The notes under the pieces: generated by a model
What the model saw: the letters and a program-made list of their open reading frames with translations, nothing else
Told to the model about the DNA's origin: nothing
Database searches by the model: none
Shown here: positions 1 through 9,111 of the stretch, piece after piece
Layout: the number at the start of each line of letters is the position of its first letter
How positions within the stretch are numbered: position 1 is the first letter of the stretch
Translations under genes and position numbers: made by a program
DNA from: Neurospora tetraspora
Lineage: Eukaryota; Ascomycota; Sordariomycetes; Sordariales; Sordariaceae
NCBI RefSeq assembly: GCF_033439725.1
Contig: NW_026944391.1
Location: 620,001 to 684,000, forward strand
DNA: 64,000 nucleotides
Direction: 5' to 3'

Positions 1-264
1 TTGACTACTATCGAACTATCTGACAATTTGAGTTCTCTAGTCGTGCCTTTATACTGCATGCTCCCGATGCTTCTCCGGGGCTTGGTGAGCCTGGCTCACC
101 ATCATAGTCGCGGCTCACTCTTGTTATTTGCGAGTCTGGCTCACCTCGTGAGCCTGACTCGTTCGTGAGCCTACCCTGGCCCATGGTCGTACAGCCTAGC
201 CTCTTTCGGCAGCTTGTGTTCCCGGGGGCCTGGTTATCCCGCGAACTCACTTAAGTTCGTGATA
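1..264. repeat. Solo LTR, family 1 (partial, runs off window)
   Basis: This segment aligns almost base for base with 20388-20670, where the same repeat is bounded by a 5-bp target duplication. The shared right end reads GTTCGTGATA here and GTTCGTAACA there. The left end lies before the window. It carries alternating motifs such as gagcctggctcac. It interrupts the last visible TPR unit of the neighbouring NLR-like gene, whose frame runs into the LTR and stops at once. No internal retrotransposon coding sequence adjoins it, so it is probably a solo LTR left by recombination. Confidence 0.75.
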
Positions 265-1640
265 CTACTGAATAACCAGACAGCGCTCGCTGATACATCA
301 CTTCAGCCTCCTTTAGCCGGCCCTGATCCGAGTAGAGAAGGCCCAAGTTGTAAACTGTACCAAGAGTCGACGTATGATCCGGTCCGAGTGCCTTCTCCTT
401 GCCTTCTAGCGCTCGCTGATACATCGTTTCAGCCTCCTTCAGCCGGCCCTGATCCGAGTAGAGGTTGCCCAAGTTGTTAACTGTACTGAGAGTCGACGTA
501 TGATCCGGTCCGAGCGTCTTCTCCTTGCCTTCTAGCGCTCGTTGATACATCGTTTCAGCCTCCTTTAGCCGGCCCTGAGTCTCATAGAGGTGGCCCAAGC
601 TATGTGTTGCATGACCGATGGTAATGTCTTCATTGTTGCACTCTCCTCCTTCTAATTTTCCCATCCACCATAAGAACCTCTCCGTATGAGGGAGAAGCCG
701 TCGCTGGAGTACCCAATAATTCTTAGTCGTACGGTGGGGCACCGAAAATCCTATCAATATTACCGCTAGCCGTAGAAACTCTCTCTTCCCAGCGTCATCT
801 TGTATATGCGATATCCATCTATGCACTACCGGATGCATGCTATAGCTGCTTTGCTCGGACTCTCGGACTTCGATCATAGAGTAGCGGAGCAGCAGTGTCG
901 CTATGTTGAAAAACTTGACCTCCTTGCCTGCTATATCGCGGAGCCATTCGGGCCACTGCTCCTGGTCATTTCTGGCCACTTGCAGTAGACTATGCCACAT
1001 CTCTCTATTGTCGAGAAAAGCCCAAAGCCGTAGCAGATTCCCAGCGTTCTTGTCCCTCGTCTCGATCGCGTTGAACGATATCGTCCATGTCGTCCACACG
1101 CTGCGAGTACTGTAGTCTAGCAGGCCGGAGTCCGTATTCGGGAAGGGTTCATCCCACTGCTTCTCATACAGATGAATATACTTAGCGACAGGTAGGTCTA
1201 ATTCTCTCATATATGCAGCGGCTTGCGCGAGTGCAAGTGGCAGACCTCCTAATTTTTTATCTAGCAACTCTTGTGCATCATCATCCATCACTGAATTAGC
1301 GCGTTAGTATCAGCTTTAGGGTTGGGTCTCGTAGTAACCTGGGGTGCTCACTTAGTTCCTTCCCGTACCACTTCTCGAATATTTTCTTACTCAAGTCTAC
1401 GTCAGCAGGTTTAATGCGCTTGGATTCGCCAAGCTGTGCTAGCTTGGACAACTGGGATGTAATCAGGACTGCGCCGTGGTCACTCCGAAGATACTTTCGA
1501 ATGTCATAAGCGCCCGGTATTTCTCCTTGCGTATGATCCAGATCAACGTTATCGAAGATCAAAAGCCAATCGACATTGTCATCTTTTGCGAGCCACTCTT
1601 GTACGTGCTCCACAATTAAGGAGGCGGGCACGATGATTAC
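265..1640 (-). pseudogene. NB-ARC/TPR NLR-like gene, truncated at both ends
   Basis: This is the C-terminal half of a fungal STAND (NLR-like) signalling protein. Such proteins are intracellular sensors in which a nucleotide-binding switch is fused to repeats. Reading on the minus strand, the NB-ARC part (about 1352-1620) shows a Walker-B-like WLLIFDNVD and the GAVLITSQL motif. A 61-nt intron (1291-1351) begins GTGAGC, has a TACTAAC branch site and ends in CAG. Splicing it joins the frames exactly, so the apparent stop near 1296 is not a frameshift. The second exon (1290-265) continues with GGLPLALAQAAAY and ends in three nearly identical 42-residue kinesin-light-chain-type TPRs (LYSDQGRLKEAE.MYQRALEG). 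The P-loop and N-terminal effector are missing, replaced by a retroelement fragment. The TPR array is cut by an LTR. It is probably dead, although the surviving frames are clean. Confidence 0.75.
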
Positions 1641-2012
1641 ATGCCTCCGCGCTAGCGGGGCGTGACGAAGGTGGTTTGGGGCGCCTCGCGGAAAGTAGCC
1701 TCGTTGTTCGCAGGCGGGGCCGAAGTAGAGAGAGTCGCGGGGCCAGTCGATGCCCGGGGCATGGTGTACCAACCATGGGTGGCCCAGAATGACGGGGTTG
1801 TCCTCTGCTAAGTCGTGGATCAACAGATCGATGACCTCGCAGTGGATGCCTGCCCACACCGTGAGTCTGGAGAAGTGGGCGATGCTGCCCTTGGCCTGCC
1901 CGTCAGCGAGATGGAGTCTTTCGGTCGCGCCTTTGTGCGTTTTTATGGTTCCTTCACACGCGAACCTGGTCCTCGCCATCGAGAGCAACATTCGCAGCCT
2001 TCGCCTCTCCAC
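1641..2012 (-). mobile_element. Ty3/Gypsy retropepsin-like fragment fused in frame to NB-ARC
   Basis: The minus-strand frame here reads as part of a fungal gypsy Pol: a VILGHPWLVHHAPGIDW segment typical of the end of the aspartic protease domain, preceded by a beta-rich stretch (HCEVIDLLIHDL). The same open frame continues without a stop into the NB-ARC domain. The catalytic DSG of a retropepsin is not visible, so this is a fragment. The exact boundary with the NB-ARC is uncertain (about 1610-1650). No LTR is seen next to it. The family assignment rests on this motif only. Confidence 0.55.
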
Positions 2013-2257
2013 GCTCAGTGAAAGGTACGAAGGTCAAAGTGAACAAAAGCTCTTCATGCAAGGTGTCTTACCGCTCTCAGGTGAGCTGGATGAAGTTTGG
2101 AAGAAGGGTCTGGTTGTGGGGATGATGATAAGCACAATGAGGGAAACGAGTTGGTGGGTATACCCTCGTTTCCCACGATGGGCACGAGGGCATGATTGGT
2201 AATCGATACACAACTTGCACAGTATAATGATATCCAACTTTCATTCCACGACATCTA

Positions 2258-5200
2258 CTACTCCTCCACTTTCAGTTTATTCAGGAACTCCATGAGCACT
2301 TTCCTGGTCTCCTCCGTATCTTTTGGGTGTGAATCCGTGTTCCATTTCAAGTCGTGCTTCACCGATTTAGCACCTCTGCTGTCGACCACCGCCCCCGGCC
2401 TCACGGGGGATTCCCAATGCAAGGGTACGAACTTCCACACCCGCAGGAACTTGTGGTCTTCCGACTTGGCTGCCATGGTTTTGAAAGCGCGTCGCATGGT
2501 CGCCAAGCTCTGGAGATCGTTGAACCCAATTGCTGACTCACTGGGTGCCATTGACGACCGCGTCAATCGATCACAGTAAATCAGAACCCCTGCCAAGCCA
2601 GCCGCCAGTGCCGTTGATATTGAACTCCCACCCGCTGGCACTTCGCTCGCGTAACCACGTCGGCTGCCGCTGCCGCTTTGCCCATTCTGTCGCTTGACGT
2701 GGACAGACTCGTCTCCCGGCAGCAAAAAGTCGCTGTTCTTCGCCGACACCCAAGAAAGTCTTGCACCATCTCCCGTCGACGCCCCGATCTTGATGCAATG
2801 GCCTGTTCTGCCAGGATACGTGTTGTCATCCACCATCGGACCCTCATCGATGCTCGAGCAAAACATGACAATCTTCTTGTCTACGGCCTCTTTGAGGGCC
2901 TTGTCCAGCCCTTCGATGTTGCTGCTCCCCGAGTCGATGCTCCAGCTCATCGAAATGATGTCCACGCCCCGGTTGACCGCCCAATTAATGGCTTCGATGG
3001 CGCTCTGTTGCGTGAACCCACGGCGTCCGTCGTTCCTCGGCACAGGTTCCAACTGGGCAATGTAAAGTCTGGCCACGGGGCAAATGTCGCAAATGAGCTG
3101 GGCCATGAGCGTGCCGTGGTACCCGGTGGGCACGTAGTATGCGCCTTGCCAGCGGCCCGAGCCAGCTTTGTAGAACGACTCGCCGGTTTGGATCCGATGA
3201 GAGAAGACGTCGAGGGTGCTATCGATACCATCGTCAATTATGGCGATCTTGATCGGCGCGATTGTTGTTTTAGGCTTGAAGGAACGGAGAAACGTGGCAA
3301 ATTGCTTCATGGTTTTCATCCATTTCGGCTCTCTGAAACGGTGTTTGGGTTAGCCACGGCTTCAATAGTCGGAGCAGGTTTGAGAGTAGGTATCTGGACG
3401 GACGGTATGTCGAGAAGTACTGACCTTGACGCTTTTTCGGAGCTTGAGCGTGCAAAGAGCGGGAGATCCTGGGTGGGGGTATCGATTCCCCAGGACACTT
3501 TTACGCTAGGTTTGTGTTTCTTAAGTTTCGATTCGAAAGTGTTTTGATATTGCTTGAATCTTTCCTGAGTGTCGAGGCCCTGTTTGCAGGAGACCGAAGC
3601 GTTAGCTACCTATATGATGCCAAATGGCGCATTGTCATCATCGAGCGACAGCCGACTGGAGCAGAAGAATGGGCACACATACCTCCCTGAAATATATACG
3701 GACCTTTCTTAGCTGACCGAAGTGCGTTAGTTACGAACCGATGTATCTTTGCGCTTGAATCACACTTCTTACCTCCTTCAGCTTCGGCAGCCCAGCTTTG
3801 CTTGACCACCCAACAAGCACGGCGTTATTCCCCGACGAGTACAACGTAACGTCGGTCACATTCGGCGCCGAAGACGATATGACGTCTATGCAAAGATCTA
3901 CCCGGCGCCAGTTCCATACCCTGACATCTAGACCCTTCATACAGGTTTCGATGGCTTCGTCAGAGTGGGACAGCTCTGCATCGTCCATGACAGTTACCTT
4001 CAGGACGGATTTGACGTGGAGCCTCTTCAGCCAATCGAAAATGGTGCACATATGCTGAAGACCTTTGGTCCTTTGAGTGAGTTTGCTATGGATGTTTTGG
4101 TGTTAGTCTTGGCATTTTCCGCCAGGGGAGATTGTTGGCATTCAGCACTTACACACTGCCCATTGATTCGGTTTGCCGTTGGTGATTAACCTCCACAATT
4201 CCACCGGCGTCATCGGCATCGTTCTCGACAGTCAGCCGCGGCAAAGCAACATACTTCAACCGCCCTTCGAAGTGTAAGACATTGCCAAGTCTGATGAAGA
4301 AGTCCTTGTTGATTGACTTGTAAGGCAGACCAGACAGATCAAATTCGATGGTCCTTTCTGCATCACAGACAGCAATGCCGCTCATTGTTAGCTTCTGTCT
4401 AAGACATGATTCTCATTATTCTTCAAACCCACTCCAGAATTATCGAAATGTTTTGACGTACCACATCCCACCTTGTACAGAGCCTTCAGTGCCGTTCTCC
4501 GATCGAAGTTGTCAATGACATACTCGCGGATGTAACTCAGCACCTCATCGTCGTTGATTAGTTGGACCTCTTTGACATAGTCGTGGGAAGGCTTATCCTC
4601 GTACTGCCGGGCGGAAGCACCCCTCATAGTACTGTCGTCACTCAACATATGCGGAGACTGTACGTCTTTCCGTAACTCCTTGCTTGAACCCATTCCATTA
4701 CTTTCATTCTCCTCATCCTCTTCATCCCATTCTTCTCCTTCCTCGTCGGCTGTTTCATCTTCCTCTTCCTCTTCCTCTTCCTCTTCTTCAAATCCCTCAA
4801 ACCCCTCCTCTTCCTCTGCGTCTCTTACTGTCCCTCCGTCATTTTCTCTCTGTTGTGCTCCCTTCGGTTGCCTCGCTTGCTCGTTGTTTCCCTCTCCCTG
4901 TTGTGCTTCCTGTTCCATTAATCCTAGCCGGAGCTGGAAAGGGGTATGCTTTTTTTTATCCTTGGTAAGAAGAGCCTTGGGATTTGCTTTAATTAGTTCG
5001 CGGACGATAGTCAACTGGCAGTAGTCACGTCGTTGTATACAGGCTGGTTTGCCATCTCCCTCGGTGGGTGTGCCATTTGTGCCCATCGATCCGTAGAACC
5101 CAGGTGCTTTACCTGTTATGGAGGAAGTCTCAGGTTCCATTTGTTTGGGACCCAGTGGCAGGCCAGTGCAGCCAGTGCTTGATTGGCTGTGGGGTGAGGA

Positions 5201-6043
5201 TGGGTCTGAAATGGTTGGGTTCCAACTGCCCGCAAGCTGGTTTCTAGGCTGGGGGTGAGAGTTGGGTTGTTGAAGTATCCGGCGACTCACAGCCTCGCGG
5301 AATTCTTCTTCGTTGTCCGTGAGCTGTTGGTCCGCGGCAAATACTCGGACTGCAAAATGGAGCGCCGTCCATCCCTCAGTGTGATCACTTTTGCGGCTTT
5401 TGGCGGTAAATATGTCGTCTTTGATCTTGTCCAGCTTGGGCATTGTCATTTCCGCCTCGCTTTCCGAACCTGAGTCAGAATCATTTGCCGTATTCTCGCC
5501 GTCCTTTGAGCTGCCTGTGGAAGCTTTTCGCATGATGGCAATGATGGATTCGGTGAATGGGCTGGCGGACATGATGGCTTTGTGCAGACAGTTAAGGCCA
5601 ACCTGGTCGGATTGTTGCAGAAGCTTTCTAAGCTTTGGAAGTCGATCTATTCTGTCCAGTACCAGCCGGACAAACTCATGGTTTTGATGCTCGATGGCCA
5701 GGAGGAGTGGAGTGTCGTCGTGCTTTGTTTTGCACTCAAGCAGCTTGGAGTTGCGCGCGAATGCCCATTTGATGAAATGCTCGTACTGTCTGAAACTGGC
5801 CGGATCTTTTGCCAACTCGTGAAAGACTTCTCCGTTGACCACTTCGTTTTCGGCCTTTTTGTCGCCGCCTACGCGATCCTTGAACTCCCGGAGGAATGCC
5901 ACCCGGCTGCTCTTATCCTCGAAGTCCACCTCTTTAGCCTTCTCAAGGACTTGTTTGACAGTGGGAAGGCCCTTCCGCGGCCTTGGTGGATGGTCTTCGC
6001 GCTGTCGAGGTGCGCCTGTTCGGATGCTGTTAGGCGCGGGCAT
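2258..6043 (-). CDS. Ankyrin-like / subtilisin-like (S8) serine protease, five exons
   Basis: This is a predicted cytosolic serine protease of 1104 residues. Exons (minus): 6043-4462, 4357-4153, 4070-3773, 3579-3425, 3332-2258; total 3315 nt, divisible by three. The N-terminal half has ankyrin-like helices (DDTPLLLAIEHQNHEFVRLVLD near 110-130, GLNCLHKAI near 149, GWTALHFAV near 220) and a long Glu-rich tract near 410-450. Exon 3 encodes a conserved fungal linker domain (IFDWLK, SGNNAVLVGW). Exon 5 is the S8 domain with an intact triad: Asp about 780 in IIDDG, His about 819 in YHGT, Ser about 984 in GGSSIS. The usual oxyanion-hole Asn is apparently Asp (CSSIDEG, about 909), as in proprotein convertase PC2. 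There is no signal peptide. S8 domains are recurrent effector domains of fungal NLR-like proteins; here it is C-terminal, with no NACHT or NB-ARC. Intron 2 has a less usual AAG acceptor and is the least certain junction. Confidence 0.85.
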
Positions 6044-7251
6044 CGTGGGGGTACCAGGAAGAAGGACGACGGCAGTTCGATAGAGAAGTGGGCAGAAGGA
6101 TCACTTCCCGCGTTCAATGGGAGACGCAAGCGGTTTGAGAACACTGCAGAAGGCTTGGTTGCAATTGACATCGGATTCGGGATAGACACAAAACGTCGAT
6201 CTCAAAATCGCTTCAGCCGGTACTCGGTAATAAGTGTAGAAAATGGACCTGTAAAGAGTGGTTTGTAAGAATCGTAGGAACTCGAATGGAGTGGGTTGAA
6301 ACGATGTTTCAATAGGGCGGAAGGTAAGGAAGAAAACCCGTAGATGGAGGTTGGGGGTCGGGAACGACCGAGTAGATTTGTGAGGGCTGAAGGAAATAAG
6401 ACTGCACCAAATGTGCCAAACGAACAGCAGATCGGAAATGGAGGCGGATTGGAGAGCAATGGAATCACTGCAGTTGGCATCCAGAGGATATGGGGTCGTT
6501 GTTGTACTGTAGTTATGTCGGAGTTGTTGTACCTTCCGTTTCAACGGGCTGTCGGACGGGCGCGGGGAAATGAGAAAATAAAGTACAAGGTACATGTGCT
6601 CACCACAACATTGGGTAGCTAACACCGGTATCTAGTACAAGTGGACAGCACTTGTACCCACCTCACCTACGACATTGAGGCGGACATTTACACTAGGTTG
6701 AGAAGAGGGGTCAGGAGTCTGAGACTTAACTTCAAGTGCTCCTTCCCAATCTACCTCTCTACACCTGAGCATTTAGGCACCAACAGGAATATTACTCGAC
6801 AGGTTTGGGAGCTGCACCCTTGCCTCCGTTCGGGTGCCCGCCTTCCGCACCCAGGGCCCGCATAAAATGCCCGCCAATGGCACCTGCATTGGAGTGCATG
6901 AGACTGCGCCTTGCAACGAGAGAACGCCAAACTCGCCACATGTTTCTCACTGGGCGTCAAGACGGTATTCTGGGTAATATGAGGTATCGAAGACACTCAA
7001 TACCGTATCATACATGCACTGCTTGCACTCGTCATCTTCATATCGTGTCCGCTATCAACAGAGGAAGCCTTATTATGCCCGTATAAGAAGTTGAAGCGTC
7101 AGTGTGTTTTTCTCCGAGCCAAATTCCAACCTACATCTTTCTTCAACAGTATATTTGCCCCTACCTTCCCATCTTGTGCATTCATTCACGGTTGACCATC
7201 GACGAATCTTACAAGAGCTGTTCTCGAAGAAACCGGGCGCTCTTTTACGCC
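6044..7251. promoter_or_regulatory. Shared divergent promoter region
   Basis: This 1.2 kb separates two genes transcribed away from each other (S8 protease on minus, uncharacterised gene on plus). Only short shadow frames are present and no RNA gene was recognised. The divergent arrangement would allow co-regulation, but no specific operator or TATA element could be assigned by eye. Confidence 0.4.
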
Positions 7252-8559
7252 ATGGGTGAGACGTTCATGATAACCCGCGCCCTGTACGAAGATCAGTCGC
7301 TGGAGGCAGACTGCACCTCGTATCATTTGAGAAATCCGGAAGGAGAGGACTTTCGAACAGTCTTTGCAGAGACGCCAAACAAAAAGTCCAAGCTCAGCTA
7401 CAGTGCGCAGTTGACTGAGATACACCATGGAATGATGAAGTTCCACGGCAATTCTTGTCCGGCCACGCTCATCATCTTGGAATTCCGTTTTCACTCCAAA
7501 CGCCAAACAAGCCGGTACAGATCAGTGGATATCGACTTGGTCTTCCGCAATGGAAATGGGATCGCGCGTAAGGATCCCGAAGTGGTCGGGATGGCACCGG
7601 AAAGACAATACCACCTCAACAAGACCTCTCACGAGAGGACGACAACTTATGGGGCATCGCTCGGGGCCAACATAGGTCCAGGGGGGCTGGCCGGTGCCGA
7701 AACGGGTGTCAGCTGGGAACTTTGCACAAAGTGGACGAAGGAGTGCAAGGCCACTTTGACTGGGGAGTCAATGTTTTCGCCAGAGTCGACCTGGCGAAAC
7801 GCGTTGCAGTGGTCGATGAGTGAGAACGACCGGGCCGAGGATGGGATTCCGACCTTCCTGCAGGCTGCGGTTTTGCTGAGAAGGAACAACGACGAGCCAT
7901 TCACGTGCCAGATGAGCCTCAAAAGCGGGGCGAACAAGGGCCAAAAGTTCCTCCGCTTCTCAGACAAGTTGACCGACGAGGACAAAGACATTGACCCTAT
8001 CACGCTGGATCCCAAAAGACGGCAGCTTGAAAGCAACCGAGCCACCGGCATCCAACGAGAAGACCTGGGACATATGGAGACTCTCCTGGAGCGGATTGGC
8101 AGATACTGCAAAGTCAGCTTTTCGCAGACCGACCTTACTCCCGCTTGCGCCGAGTCTCTGGCTGTTTCTGCACCCGCCGGACACGTTCGGGTGGACGAGA
8201 TGATCAGCGAGTCGGTGGTATCAGAGGTACCCAACATGCAGCCGTCGAATGTTACATCTCTGGCGGATATCTCAGCATCAGCGTACAAGCTACAGGAAAG
8301 GGCGAGCGGGGTGGACGGTTCGACGCTTCACATGGTGCTCTTGGCAGCCCAGGAGGCAGCTGAGGCGGCAGCAGCGGCAACCAGAGCTGCCACAAAGGCA
8401 ATGGAAGCAGTGAATGAAGCGACAGCGGCGGCAGCAAGAGCAAACAAGGCAACCAATCTCCTAGCAGAGGTCACATCTCGGATGGTTAATAACGGGGAGT
8501 GCTACCTTCCATGGCACCAGGGAAAGAGGCAGAGCGGGATGCTCAGCGGCGGGGGTTAA
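7252..8559 (+). CDS. Uncharacterised fungal protein, Gly-rich core and Ala-rich C-terminal helix
   Basis: A single-exon gene of 435 residues. The frame is open from 7102, but the ATG at 7252 (gccATGGgt) has a far better context, and the upstream 50 residues look like untranslated sequence. No named function is recognised. The N-terminal 200 residues look beta-rich. A glycine-rich segment near 134-152 (GASLGANIGPGGLAG) is followed by SWE. Next comes a conserved-looking block (GIPTFLQAAVLLRR...EPFTCQMSLKSG) that I believe recurs in many uncharacterised ascomycete proteins. The C-terminus (about 363-408) is an Ala-rich heptad-like helix (AAQEAAEAAAAATRAA). There is no signal peptide and no clear transmembrane helix. 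It diverges from the ankyrin-S8 protease gene, so a functional link, for example as substrate or partner, is possible but unproven. Confidence 0.75.
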   Translation: MGETFMITRALYEDQSLEADCTSYHLRNPEGEDFRTVFAETPNKKSKLSYSAQLTEIHHGMMKFHGNSCPATLIILEFRFHSKRQTSRYRSVDIDLVFRNGNGIARKDPEVVGMAPERQYHLNKTSHERTTTYGASLGANIGPGGLAGAETGVSWELCTKWTKECKATLTGESMFSPESTWRNALQWSMSENDRAEDGIPTFLQAAVLLRRNNDEPFTCQMSLKSGANKGQKFLRFSDKLTDEDKDIDPITLDPKRRQLESNRATGIQREDLGHMETLLERIGRYCKVSFSQTDLTPACAESLAVSAPAGHVRVDEMISESVVSEVPNMQPSNVTSLADISASAYKLQERASGVDGSTLHMVLLAAQEAAEAAAAATRAATKAMEAVNEATAAAARANKATNLLAEVTSRMVNNGECYLPWHQGKRQSGMLSGGG

Positions 8560-9111
8560 TGCGGGGTTCCACTTTCGGAAGGGGATGTTGCAGCTAACAC
8601 AGTACAGCTGACAGTAGGGGCAGTGCGGCGCTTAGGTACCTTCTTCCACCTATCGAGAGTTTCAATACATACATGTTTTTTTGTTCCTGTTACAGCGTAT
8701 TTCGCCCTTTCCGGTCTGCAGGGTAACATAAAAAAAAAACTTTGTCGTAATGCAGCGTACATCCGGTTTCCATCCAAGGAAATATCTGTGCTTGTTGCGT
8801 ACAGAGAGGATCTGTTGGTGGGTCCGTGCCCTGCCCAGACCACCACTTTCTAGCCTTCCAGACCCGCCAGTCTCTCCTCTCTCTCCATAGCACACACACT
8901 CAATCAACCTCATACAATCGCTTGATTTCGTTGTTCGTGACCCCACAGGTTATGAGCCCTCTCAGACCTTCCCTGTGATCGCATCGCAATCAAGTAGTCG
9001 TCTTCATCACGGCATTTGCAGCACCGGGTCTTAAGCTCACGACTCGCGACCTTCGATTGAACTCGATCGACTCGCGACCTTCACCAAGCTCACCTAACAG
9101 CTACCCCTCCC
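8560..9111. other. Intergenic region
   Basis: This holds the 3' flank of the uncharacterised gene and the 5' flank of the ankyrin-SPRY remnant. A short A-run lies near 8730. No convincing gene, RNA or repeat was seen. The missing first exon of the downstream remnant could lie here, because a good acceptor (CTAAC, pyrimidine tract, CTCAG) ends at 9156. Confidence 0.4.

Noticed and set aside
1291-1351. Apparent frameshift or stop between the NB-ARC and TPR frames
   Set aside because: A GTGAGC...TACTAAC...CAG intron of 61 nt joins the two frames in the right phase.
3316-3498. Frame break just before the S8 domain
   Set aside because: An intron 3333-3424 (GTCAGT...GCTAAC...TTTCAG) restores the frame, so the protease gene is not a pseudogene.
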